Positions 24,745 through 32,993 of a DNA stretch of 64,000 nucleotides are shown piece by piece. The stretch is from Bacilli bacterium (lineage in GTDB: Bacteria; Bacillota_I; Bacilli_A; RF39; UBA660), in assembly GCA_017634385.1 (NCBI GenBank), contig JAGBNN010000001.1, forward strand, positions 7,433 to 71,432, in the 5' to 3' direction. The notes beneath the pieces were generated by a model. The model was not told the DNA's origin. It did no database searches and saw nothing but the letters and a program-made list of their open reading frames with translations. A program made the translations under genes and the position numbers. Position 1 is the stretch's first letter. Each line of letters begins with the position of its first letter.

Positions 24745-25536
24745 TTATTTGAAGTTATATTTTAATAATTGATCACAACTATTATCATCATATGAATAAC
24801 ATGGATATACATATTGCTCTTCTTTTTTATAATCTATTTCTTTATAACTATTTATTATAATTACCATTATGTCATATCCCGCTAAATCTTTTGTTTTTTG
24901 AAGAACTCCATCTATTTCATACCAAGTATTATCTTTTATTTTATTTTTATCATATTTAGCTATAAATCCTACTACTCCAGCATCTGCAGTACAACAACTT
25001 ACTCCATATTTTCCTATTGTAAAATATCCTTGTGGTAAATATCCACCTTTTGTATTTGTAAATCCTCTTACTCTAATTGTTTTACCTACAAAATCATCTG
25101 GATTTGTTATATAAGTTATATAATTTGATAAATCATAATATAAATTATCTTGTATATCAAAATCTACATTATCAAAATTATAATCACTCATGTTAACATC
25201 AAATTTATCTAAAGCAGCTGACCTTTTAGTTGCTTTTGTTTCTTTCTTTAAGTTAGTATTTCTATTATTAGCAAATTCTGTAGTTAATCTTCCATCTCCT
25301 GCAAATATTAATGCTATTAATGGAAGAATTAATATTAAATCAGTTATTTTAAATTTATAACTTATTTTATCAGAATAACAAATTATTATTCCTATTATTA
25401 ATAATACGAATAATGTTGTCTTTAAATATATTTGCATTTGTGGCGCTAGAAAGTTTCCTAATATATTATACTTCCATACAAATGCTATTATTAATGCATA
25501 TAAGAAACATATTAATCCTAAAAACTTCTTTCTCAT
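24745..25536 (-). CDS. YcgQ/TIGR03943-family (DUF1980) membrane protein
   Basis: 263 aa, second gene of a two-gene permease unit. Residues 1-95 hold three membrane helices (FLGLICFLYALIIAFVWKY and so on). The C-terminal part is the OB-like DUF1980 domain (FVGKTIRVRGFTNTKGGYL, GKYGVSCCTADAGVVGF). The Cys pair in SCCTADA is conserved in the family and may bind metal. It overlaps the permease gene by 4 bp. Proteins of this family occur with the permease next door in metal-related operons; the transported species is not established. Confidence 0.82.
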   Translation of the reverse strand: MRKKFLGLICFLYALIIAFVWKYNILGNFLAPQMQIYLKTTLFVLLIIGIIICYSDKISYKFKITDLILILPLIALIFAGDGRLTTEFANNRNTNLKKETKATKRSAALDKFDVNMSDYNFDNVDFDIQDNLYYDLSNYITYITNPDDFVGKTIRVRGFTNTKGGYLPQGYFTIGKYGVSCCTADAGVVGFIAKYDKNKIKDNTWYEIDGVLQKTKDLAGYDIMVIIINSYKEIDYKKEEQYVYPCYSYDDNSCDQLLKYNFK

Positions 25537-26423
25537 AATATTCTCACCACCAATACACTAAATATAAATATTACAATAAATATTAATGATATTAATGTTA
25601 CTACAAAATTTTTCTTATAATTACCTAATAATACTATTGTATTTTTTATATCTATCATAGGTCCAAGTAATAAATATGCTATTATTGAACTTTGTGAGAA
25701 TGTCGATAATAATGATTTTCCAACAAATGAATCTGATGTTGAACAAAGAGATATTAAATATGCAAATAACAATAATGTAAATATTGAAAGTACTGGGTTA
25801 TTATTAAACATTGTTAATACATCTCTTGGAAGTAATACTTGTACTACACTTGCAATTAATGATCCAAACATTAAATATTTAACTACTTCGAATAAATCCT
25901 CACATGTATGTTTTACTATATGAATTATTGCATCTTTAACATTTTTTACTTTATGATGATGTTCGCATTCACAATACTCATCTATATTATTAACCACAAC
26001 TTTCTTTTTATTAAATATTATTCCCATAATTATTCCTATTATAAGTGAAATAACTATTCCAAAAATTAATCGATACCAAAATATTTTTGGTTCTGTTTTA
26101 TAAAATGCATAATACGTAGATAAGAGTACTACTGGATTAATTATTGGAGATGCAAGCATAAATGAAACTGCTACATTTATTGGAACATCTTTTTTCAATA
26201 ATCTTTTAGATACAGGTATTACTGCACAGTCACATGCAGGTAAAAAGAAACCTAAAAATACTCCTACTATTGATCCTAAAACTTTATTTTTTGGTATCAT
26301 TTTAGAAAGTCTTTCATTAGAAATAAATGTTTCTATTATTGATGATATTAATGCACCAAGTAATAGAAATGGTAGACTTTCAAAAAATATTGAAGTAAAT
26401 ATTATTGCTATATTTTTTATCAT
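25533..26423 (-). CDS. YcgR-like permease (PF03773, ArsP_1-type)
   Basis: 296 aa with eight or more membrane helices. The family motif FFLPACDCAVIPVSKRLLKK holds two cysteines in the first half, and SLCSTSDSFVGKSLL marks the second repeat. A cytoplasmic loop of about 40 residues contains DEYCECEHHHKVKN, a plausible metal-binding cluster. By family it is an exporter of a metal or metalloid ion, acting with the DUF1980 partner encoded downstream. The start is preceded by AGTAGGTGATAAA. A terminator separates it from the Fur-linked unit upstream, so it has its own promoter or uses readthrough. Confidence 0.82.
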   Translation of the reverse strand: MIKNIAIIFTSIFFESLPFLLLGALISSIIETFISNERLSKMIPKNKVLGSIVGVFLGFFLPACDCAVIPVSKRLLKKDVPINVAVSFMLASPIINPVVLLSTYYAFYKTEPKIFWYRLIFGIVISLIIGIIMGIIFNKKKVVVNNIDEYCECEHHHKVKNVKDAIIHIVKHTCEDLFEVVKYLMFGSLIASVVQVLLPRDVLTMFNNNPVLSIFTLLLFAYLISLCSTSDSFVGKSLLSTFSQSSIIAYLLLGPMIDIKNTIVLLGNYKKNFVVTLISLIFIVIFIFSVLVVRIL

Positions 26424-26446
26424 TTTATCACCTACTTTATTATACT

Positions 26447-26471
26447 AAAAAAAGATTGATTATTCAATCTT
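26447..26471 (-). terminator. terminator between the two permease units
   Basis: Minus-strand AAGATTGA/TCAATCTT with a TTTTTTT tail, just past the stop codon of the gene at 26470-27312. Confidence 0.85.
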
Positions 26472-27312
26472 ATAAAACTAGATCTACTAAAAGTCCTAAT
26501 ATTACTCCAACAAAATAAATTATTGAGAGTATTAATATATTTTCTTTTAAATTTTTATTTGTTTTAAATAAAAGTAATATTCCAAGTCCTGAACCTGTCA
26601 ATAAACCTGATAATAAATTACCTACTGTTATTAATTTAGATAAATATAATTCTGTCATTATTACACTACTAGCACAATTTGGTATTAACCCTATTAAACT
26701 AGCGCAAAAATAAGTAAGTATATTCTTTTGAAGTAATAACTTTGATAAAGTATCTTCCCCTACTTTAAATATAATGAAATTTATTACTAGATTTGCAAGT
26801 AATATAAATAATCCTATTTTTAGTGTATGTTTTATACTAGATAATATTATTCCATTTTTTTCACACGAACAATGTTCCTCTTCACACATATCATGTATTT
26901 CATTTGTATATTCTTTATTTTTTGATTTAAAAATTATATCTATTATAAATCCAATTATTATACCTGCGATAACTTTAAATCCTACTATTTTAATTAGAGT
27001 AAAAATATCTGCTTTTTCACTTAACATTATCGGAAGCATTTCATCGCTAGTAGACAAGAATACTGCGATTAATGTACCCATAGTTATTACTCTCTTAGAA
27101 AATAAATTAGATGCAACTGTAGAAAATCCACATTGAGGTACTGCTCCCAAAAGTCCACCAAATATTGGCCCTAATTTCTTTTCTTTTGATAATATTTTTT
27201 CATTCTTATGACTTATTTTATGTTCTAATAACTCTAATATTAAAAACGTTATTAATAAATATGGAAGTAATTTTAAAGTATCAATCAATCCATCCATTAT
27301 AATATCTAACAT
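26470..27312 (-). CDS. putative 10-TM metal exporter (ArsP_2-like, PF11449)
   Basis: 280 aa, eight to ten membrane helices. The family motifs are GLLGAVPQCGFSTVASNLF near residue 55 and LIGLIPNCASSVIMTELYL near residue 205. Each is a membrane-embedded PxC element in an internal repeat. The central cytoplasmic loop reads HDMCEEEHCSCEKNG, rich in Cys and His and likely to bind metal. The start codon lies inside the last codons of the Fur-family gene (7-bp overlap), so the two are co-translated and the transporter is almost certainly under that regulator. Substrate unknown; heavy metal or Mn/Zn are candidates. Confidence 0.8.
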   Translation of the reverse strand: MLDIIMDGLIDTLKLLPYLLITFLILELLEHKISHKNEKILSKEKKLGPIFGGLLGAVPQCGFSTVASNLFSKRVITMGTLIAVFLSTSDEMLPIMLSEKADIFTLIKIVGFKVIAGIIIGFIIDIIFKSKNKEYTNEIHDMCEEEHCSCEKNGIILSSIKHTLKIGLFILLANLVINFIIFKVGEDTLSKLLLQKNILTYFCASLIGLIPNCASSVIMTELYLSKLITVGNLLSGLLTGSGLGILLLFKTNKNLKENILILSIIYFVGVILGLLVDLVL

Positions 27313-27698
27313 AATTTCACATCCTTACATTTATTACATATTCCATTGATTATTATTTTTTCTTTATTTGGAATAAACTTATGTTCTTTATGTATATGTT
27401 CTGATAATTCTAATATACAATCACAATCAATATGTTTCATTTCACCACATTTATCGCATTTTAAATAAAAATGATTTTCGTGATTACATTTACCTAAATA
27501 TTGATAATATGTCATATTATCATTACCAACACTTTTTGTAACTAAATTTTCTTTTTCAAGTTTTTCAATAAATCTATAAATTGTAGTTAGTCCTACTTTA
27601 TTATTTAATTTACTATATATATCTTTTATAGTAAATTCTTTCTTTTGAGAACTTATTACATCCAATAGTAGATCTTTTTGTTTTGTATTATATGTCAT
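27306..27698 (-). CDS. Fur-family metal-responsive repressor
   Basis: 130 aa. The N-terminal winged helix contains LTTIYRFIEKLEKENLV (recognition helix). The C-terminal dimer and metal domain has NHENHFYLKCDKCGEMKHID and a second pair CNKCKD, forming the two CxxC structural Zn site seen in Zur, PerR and many Fur proteins. The His-rich stretch HIHKEHKFIP supplies sensing-site ligands. Whether it senses Zn, Fe, Mn or peroxide cannot be decided from this. It is first in a unit with the metal permease, and a perfect palindrome 19 bp upstream of its ATG indicates autoregulation. Confidence 0.9.
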   Translation of the reverse strand: MTYNTKQKDLLLDVISSQKKEFTIKDIYSKLNNKVGLTTIYRFIEKLEKENLVTKSVGNDNMTYYQYLGKCNHENHFYLKCDKCGEMKHIDCDCILELSEHIHKEHKFIPNKEKIIINGICNKCKDVKLC

Positions 27699-27716
27699 AC
27701 TAATTCCTTTCTAATT

Positions 27717-27731
27717 TGAAAATGATTTTCA
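27717..27731. promoter_or_regulatory. Fur-family operator (7-1-7 palindrome)
   Basis: TGAAAATGATTTTCA is a perfect 7-1-7 inverted repeat, close to the Fur/Zur/PerR box consensus. It lies directly upstream of the Fur-family gene, where a repressor would block transcription. Confidence 0.8.
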
Positions 27732-27765
27732 TATTCATTATATCATTTATTTTTTTTAAGTCAAT

Positions 27766-27790
27766 AAAAAAAGAACAAAATGTTCTTTTA
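27766..27790 (-). terminator. terminator of the hydroxyacyl-CoA dehydrogenase gene
   Basis: Minus-strand AAAAGAACATTTTGTTCTTTT with a T tail, just after the stop codon. Confidence 0.85.
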
Positions 27791-28756
27791 TTTTTTATAT
27801 TTGTAAAATCCTTCTCCTGTTGATTGCCCTAACTTACCTGCATCAATGTATTCGTTAAGTATTTCAAGCATTCCGTCATAATTATATGGAAGCATCATTT
27901 TTCTAAGCAATGGATCAAATACATCTGGTACTTTTTGATATTGTAAAACTATATTTTTTGCTGTCATTAAACCAACTGTATCTAATATTTGAAATGGTCC
28001 TTTTGGTGCGCCAGTTCCAAGTGTCCATGCCTTATCTATTGTTTCTGGATCAGATACTCCATTTGCAAGTAAATCCATTGCTGAAAGTAAGAATGGTACT
28101 AACATTGAATTAAGTAAGTATCCTGATTTTTCTTCTTTAGCTGTTAATGGTACCATATTAATGGCTTCTGCAAACTTAATTAATTCATTGAAATATTTAT
28201 CATCTGTATCACTGTGTTTCATTATTTCAGCAATATTCATTTTCCAAATTGAATTTGCAAAATGAAGTGATAAGAATTTTTCTTTTCTACCTGTATATTT
28301 TGCAAGTTTAGATGGTAGTAGTGTTGATGAGTTAGTTACTACTACAGTTTTTTCATCTAATATTGGTGCTATTTGTTTATATAAACTTATTTTAACATCT
28401 ATATCTTCAGTTATAGATTCTATTACTAAATCTGCATTTTTTAATGCTTTTTCTTGATCTGTTTCGATTATAATATTTTCATATGCATTATTAGCATTTT
28501 TAATGCATTCTCTCTTTTTAAAATTATCTATACTTGCTATTCCATTTGCCCAATTATTTTTACCTTTTCTTGTAGACATTATTTTTATTGTATCTAGATA
28601 CGTATCTTTTAATTTACCTAGTTTTTCTTTTAATGATACTATTTCTTCTTCATTTTTTACTAATACTGTTACATCAAATCCTGTATATGCTGTTTGATAT
28701 GCTATTTGACTTCCTAATATTCCTCCACCTATTACTACTATTTTTTTATATTTCAT
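27788..28756 (-). CDS. 3-hydroxyacyl-CoA dehydrogenase family protein
   Basis: 322 aa, NAD-dependent oxidoreductase of the 3-hydroxyacyl/3-hydroxybutyryl-CoA dehydrogenase family. The dinucleotide fold opens with KIVVIGGGILGSQIAYQTA. Further along are ADLVIESITEDIDVKISLYKQ, VTNSSTLLPSKLAKYTGRKE and FLSLHFANSIWKMNIAE, where the family's catalytic His and Asn/Glu region falls. The C-terminal domain has GYLLNSMLVPFLLSAMDLLANG and GTGAPKGPFQILDTVGL. No thiolase, crotonase or butyrate genes are adjacent, so it may not be part of a butyrate pathway. The substrate is uncertain. Confidence 0.85.
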   Translation of the reverse strand: MKYKKIVVIGGGILGSQIAYQTAYTGFDVTVLVKNEEEIVSLKEKLGKLKDTYLDTIKIMSTRKGKNNWANGIASIDNFKKRECIKNANNAYENIIIETDQEKALKNADLVIESITEDIDVKISLYKQIAPILDEKTVVVTNSSTLLPSKLAKYTGRKEKFLSLHFANSIWKMNIAEIMKHSDTDDKYFNELIKFAEAINMVPLTAKEEKSGYLLNSMLVPFLLSAMDLLANGVSDPETIDKAWTLGTGAPKGPFQILDTVGLMTAKNIVLQYQKVPDVFDPLLRKMMLPYNYDGMLEILNEYIDAGKLGQSTGEGFYKYKK

Positions 28757-28769
28757 ATTATTACCTCCA

Positions 28770-29180
28770 TTATTTTATTATTTCATATCTTTTTGTATTT
28801 ATTACAATATTATCACATTCTAATTCAACTGATATAGCTTCTTTATTTATTAAATAAAATTTATATATTGTAGTATTATCTTCACAAAATGTTTTACTCT
28901 CATTACCTATCTTTATATTATTAACATAGTTATAAAATTTTCTTATACTTTCATAATTAGTTATAACATCACTATTCATTTCTGAATCATAAAGTTTTAT
29001 TATTTCTAACTTTTCTATATTTTCTTCTTTTAATTTTTTATATTCATCAAAAGATTGTAATTTTCTTTCTACTTTCTTTTTTGGAAATATATTTTCATTT
29101 GATATTTTTAAAAATGAAAATGTAACTAGTGTTAAAAATAATAAAAATATTACACTTAATACTATCACTATTTTTTTCAT
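28770..29180 (-). CDS. small membrane-anchored protein of unknown function
   Basis: 136 aa from the ATG at 29180 (AGGTGA five bases ahead). Residues 1-24 form a membrane anchor or uncleaved signal (MKKIVIVLSVIFLLFLTLVTF). The outer part is charged (KKKVERKLQSFDEYKKLKEE), with two cysteines near the C-terminus (TFCEDNTT, VELECDN) that may form a disulfide. No family recognised. It starts 9 bp after the CmpB-like membrane gene and is probably co-transcribed with it. Confidence 0.6.
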   Translation of the reverse strand: MKKIVIVLSVIFLLFLTLVTFSFLKISNENIFPKKKVERKLQSFDEYKKLKEENIEKLEIIKLYDSEMNSDVITNYESIRKFYNYVNNIKIGNESKTFCEDNTTIYKFYLINKEAISVELECDNIVINTKRYEIIK

Positions 29181-29189
29181 ATTAGTCAC

Positions 29190-29924
29190 CTATTTAATAA
29201 TTACATTTACTATAAAATCTATTGTCATAGGAATTCCTATGATAATACATATTAATCTTTTTTTAGATATTGATGTTTTCTTTAAAAATTTATCTATAAA
29301 AGGTTGTACTAAATAAAGTAATATTGTTCCTAATATTGCAAAATTTCTACTAGCATCAAAGCATACTCTTGCATTAATATTTAAAAAGTCATTACTATAA
29401 TCCCATAATAAATTACCTGTTAATTTATCAATAGCAAAATGACTTACAAATTCTAGTGATGTAGTTATTACCCAAATAAGTAAAAATACAAGTGCTACAT
29501 TTAAATTAATTTTATTAAACTTTTTAAATTTTTGAATTATATAATTTATAACTACAATAAATAATAAATTTAGTGATATTAATATAAGTCCGTAATTTTC
29601 GAAAAATACAGATAATTCATATATTTTAGGTGTTGTATATTCTATTATTGTTATGTATATAAATGTTAGTATTGTAAATATTGATAAACTTGTATAAATA
29701 ATATTATTTGATTCATGTTTCTTTTTCATAAAATTTCGAAGTACTACTAAAAGTAATAATACTCCAAATCCATATATTGGTAAAAATGGTCCGAATAACA
29801 CTCCTCTATTTACAAATTTATGCTGCGCTATTAAAAACCACAATACTTCATATAACCATCCAAAAAATGCATATACACAAAATATAATATAATTATCGCA
29901 TATTTTATCTAATAATTTCTTCAT
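29190..29924 (-). CDS. CmpB-type multi-pass membrane protein (PF06541 family), second copy
   Basis: 244 aa with six or seven membrane segments. It has the family signatures YAFFGWLYEVLWFLI, then NRGVLFGPFLPIYGFG near residue 45, and GNLLWDYSNDFLNINARVCF later. The pattern matches the protein at 14627-15316, but the two are diverged paralogs. No transporter ATPase is adjacent. Function of the family is not established. It is first in a two-gene unit with a small anchored protein. Confidence 0.78.
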   Translation of the reverse strand: MKKLLDKICDNYIIFCVYAFFGWLYEVLWFLIAQHKFVNRGVLFGPFLPIYGFGVLLLLVVLRNFMKKKHESNNIIYTSLSIFTILTFIYITIIEYTTPKIYELSVFFENYGLILISLNLLFIVVINYIIQKFKKFNKINLNVALVFLLIWVITTSLEFVSHFAIDKLTGNLLWDYSNDFLNINARVCFDASRNFAILGTILLYLVQPFIDKFLKKTSISKKRLICIIIGIPMTIDFIVNVIIK

Positions 29925-29990
29925 TCTATCACCTATTTTAATTATATCACAATTTAGTTTTATTTACGCAAATTAGATATTTACTTTACA

Positions 29991-30016
29991 AAAAAAAGAT
30001 ACTTTTAAGTATCTTT
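29991..30016 (-). terminator. terminator of the ankyrin-like gene
   Basis: Minus-strand AAAGATACTT/AAGTATCTTT with a TTTT tail overlapping the stop codon. Confidence 0.8.
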
Positions 30017-30812
30017 ATTTATTTTCATTAACTATTTTTCTTAATTCATCTATATTAACAATACTATCGCTTAAATCATTAACATAGCTATATGTATCTA
30101 CTCCAGCACCATCTGTTAATTTTAAATCCAATCCCTTGTCCAATAATTTTTTAAATATATTTAATTCTTCTTCACTTATTTCTTTATCTCTTTTTATTAA
30201 TTTTATATATAACTGTGCAACTGGCAAAGCTTTATGCCTTTTATTAACATCTACATTAGTATAATCTAAAATATAATTGATTATTTCCTCATCATAATAA
30301 TCGTAATAAAACATATATTCAAGCGTTCCCCATGTTGATGAATTAGTTATTTTATTTATATCTTGACCTTTGTTTATAAAATATTTAACACACTCTAATT
30401 TTTCATATTTAATTGATACCCCAATAGGTAAAGTTCCTTCTAAACTTACACTATTAATTAATTCTGGATTCTTTTTTAAAGCATTATCCAATTCATCTAT
30501 ATCACAAAAAGTTATTTCACGGTAAAACTTATCTATTATATTTTTTTCTAATTTTACTTGTTTTCCTTTATATTCCACTTTTTCATATTCTTTACCTGAT
30601 AAGAAAATTGTTGTTAATAATAATGGTATTAAAAATATTATTGTAAGTATACCTGTAATTATTTGAAAAACTTTTTTCCATTTCTTATTTTTATCAAAAA
30701 TTCTTAATATTGTAAATATAATAAATAACAATAATGATAGTATAAATAATACAAATATTATCAATAAAATTATAAATATAAAGTTTGCAATTAGTATTCC
30801 ACCTAAAGCCAT
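30015..30812 (-). CDS. membrane protein with ankyrin-like repeats
   Basis: 265 aa. Two N-terminal membrane helices lie at ~8-38 and ~50-72 (IFIILLIIFVLFILSLLLFI; FQIITGILTIIFLIPLLLTT). From ~100 on, helical pairs resemble ankyrin repeats: CDIDELDNALKKNPELINSV, YEKLECVKYFINKGQDIN, and LNIFKKLLDKGLDLKLTDGA. Ankyrin repeats mediate protein contacts; the partner is unknown. Both helices being N-terminal would leave the repeats facing the cytoplasm. The start follows AAGGGTGATAAA. It stands alone with its own terminator. Confidence 0.65.
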   Translation of the reverse strand: MALGGILIANFIFIILLIIFVLFILSLLLFIIFTILRIFDKNKKWKKVFQIITGILTIIFLIPLLLTTIFLSGKEYEKVEYKGKQVKLEKNIIDKFYREITFCDIDELDNALKKNPELINSVSLEGTLPIGVSIKYEKLECVKYFINKGQDINKITNSSTWGTLEYMFYYDYYDEEIINYILDYTNVDVNKRHKALPVAQLYIKLIKRDKEISEEELNIFKKLLDKGLDLKLTDGAGVDTYSYVNDLSDSIVNIDELRKIVNENK

Positions 30813-30946
30813 TTTATCACCCTTCTAATTATATCATATATTTTACTTATTTTTACACTAAATTAAAGTCAAAGAAAAAAGACAGTATTTCTACTATCTA
30901 ATTAAATGTAATATCTTAATCTTCTCATGTACTATAGCTTTTTCTT

Positions 30947-32548
30947 CTATTTCTTGTGTTGCATAAAATAATCATAATTACCACAATATTCTATTATATT
31001 TTTATCCGATATATACAATACTTTATTCGCAAGTTTATTTATAAAATATCTATCATGTGACACAAATAGTATTGTTCCTTCATAATTTATAAGTGCATCT
31101 TCTAACGTTTCCTTTGTTGAAATATCAATATGATTTGTAGGCTCATCTAAAATTATAAAGTTACAATTATCATGTATTAAAGTAAATAGCATTAATCTAA
31201 CTTTTTCTCCACCAGATAATGTTGTCACTTTTTTAAATACATTTTCTCCATAAAACTGAAACTTATGCAAAGCACTTCGTAAATGTGATTCTTCACCATT
31301 AAAATACTTCCTAGCATAATCTAAAATTGTTATATCTTCTTTGAAATTAATTTGTTGAGGTATATATCCAATCTTAACATTACTTCCAACTTTTATATTA
31401 TCACTCGAATTATTTATTATCATTTTTAGTAAACTAGATTTGCCACAACCATTGTTTCCAATAATGCATATTTTGTCCTTATAAATAATATTAAGGTTAA
31501 TATTATTTATTAATACATTATCTCCTATACTTAAGTTATAATCTACTATTGTTAAAACATCATTCCCTGATCTTTTTTCAATATCAAAATTAATTGGTAA
31601 TTCCTTCTTTATAATTGGTTTATCTACTTTTTCAAGTTTTTCCAATCTTTTTCGTATGTTTTCAGCACGTTTATAAAATGGTTCTCCACCCGGATATGCT
31701 AGTCGACCGAACTCTTCTAATTGTTTTATTTTCTTTTTTAAAGCCAAAATTAGTTTTTGTTGATCTTTATATTCCTTAAATTCTTTTTCAATTCTTTCTT
31801 CATTTTCAATTAAATATTTAGAATAATTGCAATGAAAAATTATGGATTTACCATTTTCAATTAAAATGGTTTTATTTGTGACTTTATCTAGAAAATACCT
31901 ATCATGTGACACAACAACTACAGTTCCATTATATTTATTTAAATATTCTTCTAACCATTCTATTGTATTTATATCTAAGTGGTTAGTAGGTTCATCTAAA
32001 AGTAGGATGTCTGGATTTTTAACAATTATTGCTGCTAAAACAACTCTTTTTTGTTCACCACCTGATAATGTATCATAGTTCTTATTTAATAAATGACTAA
32101 TATTCATACCAGATGATACTTTATCAATCATTGTATTAATTTCATATCCGCCTAAATTAATAAATTTTTCTTGAATATCTATATATTTGTTAATAATACT
32201 GATATTTTCTGGTTCTTTAGTCATTTTATCTTCATATCTTTTTAATTGCTTTTCGATATCTAATAACTCCTTGAAACTATTATATAAAATATCTTTTACT
32301 TTTTCATTATTATAAATATTTTCTGGTTGCTGATTTAAATAACCAATTTTAGCACCTCTTCTTATAGCAATAGTACCACTATCAATGTTCTCAATTGAAT
32401 TAATAATATTCAACACTGTAGTCTTACCACAACCATTTTCTCCGATTATAGAAACTCTATCACCAGTTTTAATTTCTATATTTAATCCATCTAATATATT
32501 TTTAAATCCAAAAGATTTTTTAATATTATTTAAACTTATCTCTATCAT
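30947..32548 (-). CDS. ABC-F ATPase, probable antibiotic-resistance (ribosome-protection) type
   Basis: 533 aa with two ATPase domains in one chain and no membrane domain. Walker A motifs are GENGCGKTT (~residue 37) and GNNGCGKSS (~residue 365). Signatures are LSGGEQKRV and LSGGEKVRL, and both Walker B motifs read LLDEPTNH or ILDEPTNH. The inter-domain linker (~235-320) is a charged helical pair with LAYPGGEPFYKRAENIRKR. ABC-F proteins bind the ribosomal E site; resistance types dislodge drugs from the exit tunnel. The leader peptide and attenuator upstream are typical of drug-induced resistance ABC-Fs and support that reading, but housekeeping ABC-Fs look similar, so drug class is not assigned. 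Confidence 0.85.
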   Translation of the reverse strand: MIEISLNNIKKSFGFKNILDGLNIEIKTGDRVSIIGENGCGKTTVLNIINSIENIDSGTIAIRRGAKIGYLNQQPENIYNNEKVKDILYNSFKELLDIEKQLKRYEDKMTKEPENISIINKYIDIQEKFINLGGYEINTMIDKVSSGMNISHLLNKNYDTLSGGEQKRVVLAAIIVKNPDILLLDEPTNHLDINTIEWLEEYLNKYNGTVVVVSHDRYFLDKVTNKTILIENGKSIIFHCNYSKYLIENEERIEKEFKEYKDQQKLILALKKKIKQLEEFGRLAYPGGEPFYKRAENIRKRLEKLEKVDKPIIKKELPINFDIEKRSGNDVLTIVDYNLSIGDNVLINNINLNIIYKDKICIIGNNGCGKSSLLKMIINNSSDNIKVGSNVKIGYIPQQINFKEDITILDYARKYFNGEESHLRSALHKFQFYGENVFKKVTTLSGGEKVRLMLFTLIHDNCNFIILDEPTNHIDISTKETLEDALINYEGTILFVSHDRYFINKLANKVLYISDKNIIEYCGNYDYFMQHKK

Positions 32549-32574
32549 AATCTATTCACTCCTTTAATTTAAAT

Positions 32575-32609
32575 AAAAAAACCAAACAGACGTAACCACA
32601 TCCATTTGG
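32575..32609 (-). terminator. attenuator terminator in ABC-F leader
   Basis: Minus-strand arms CCAAATGGATGT (32609-32598) and ACGTCTGTTTGG (32593-32582) form a 12-bp stem with a GGTT loop and three G-U pairs, followed by seven T. It lies ahead of the ABC-F gene, not behind a gene. Confidence 0.85.
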
Positions 32610-32614
32610 CGGAT

Positions 32615-32669
32615 GCAGGCACGACAAAACTGTCATACCTGCTAATAGATTTTTTTAGTCAGGTATGAC
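32615..32669 (-). promoter_or_regulatory. mutually exclusive leader hairpins
   Basis: Arm 1 GTCATACCTG (32669-32660) pairs perfectly with CAGGTATGAC (32641-32632). That second arm, as GCAGGTATGACA, can instead pair over 12 positions with TGTCGTGCCTGC (32626-32615). Arm 1 begins at the last base of the leader-peptide stop codon. Further on, CATCC (32616-32612) can pair with GGATG inside the terminator's 5' arm and so oppose it. Confidence 0.7.
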
Positions 32670-32713
32670 TATGCTAAAACATACATGATTGTGCGTTCAA
32701 AATAATTTAACAT
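32669..32713 (-). CDS. leader peptide of the ABC-F gene (14 aa)
   Basis: ATG at 32713 with GAGGAG eight bases ahead encodes MLNYFERTIMYVLA, then TAG. The frame ends exactly where the first leader hairpin begins. It has the position and size of regulatory leader peptides, on which drug-stalled ribosomes change folding of the downstream RNA. An ATG two codons earlier is possible but too close to the ribosome site. Confidence 0.75.
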   Translation of the reverse strand: MLNYFERTIMYVLA

Positions 32714-32734
32714 AATCATCTCTCCTCAATTAGT

Positions 32735-32763
32735 ATTTTATATTATTAATTAAATAAAGTCAA
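32735..32763 (-). promoter_or_regulatory. promoter of ABC-F leader and gene
   Basis: Minus strand TTGACT (32763-32758), 17 bp, TAAAAT (32740-32735). The predicted start falls just ahead of the leader peptide ribosome site. Confidence 0.7.
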
Positions 32764-32861
32764 CATCTTCAATTTTGCTCGTAATACTACTAATTTGTCA
32801 TTAATATAGAGTCTAAATTAGAGCCTAGATTAATTTTAAATTTTCGAAACCCTTTATATAC

Positions 32862-32958
32862 AAAAAAAAAGTGGATACCTTTCGGTATCCTTCAGGGGGT
32901 TTTGGTTACACTTTCACTTGAATTTGTAAAAGTGCTTTTACGTAACTATCGTTACGCT
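32862..32958 (-). ncRNA. candidate small RNA, C-rich, downstream of recG
   Basis: About 97 nt between a consensus promoter (32965-32993) and a strong terminator GGATACC-GAAA-GGTATCC with nine T (32890-32862). No coding frame with a ribosome site is present. Hairpins CGTAAC/GTTACG and GTAAAAG/CTTTTAC occupy the 5' half. An unpaired ACCCCC stretch sits just ahead of the terminator. C-rich single-stranded loops of this kind in Bacillota small RNAs (for example RoxS/RsaE) pair with ribosome binding sites; that role is inferred here. Confidence 0.6.
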
Positions 32959-32964
32959 ATAATA

Positions 32965-32993
32965 ATAATATATTATTTTTATAAAAATGTCAA
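32965..32993 (-). promoter_or_regulatory. promoter of candidate small RNA
   Basis: TTGACA (32993-32988), 17 bp, TATTAT (32970-32965) on the minus strand; the -35 overlaps the recG stop codon. Confidence 0.7.

Noticed and set aside
26774..27136. 120-codon plus-strand frame
   Set aside because: Antisense to the ArsP_2-like permease gene, with no ribosome site.
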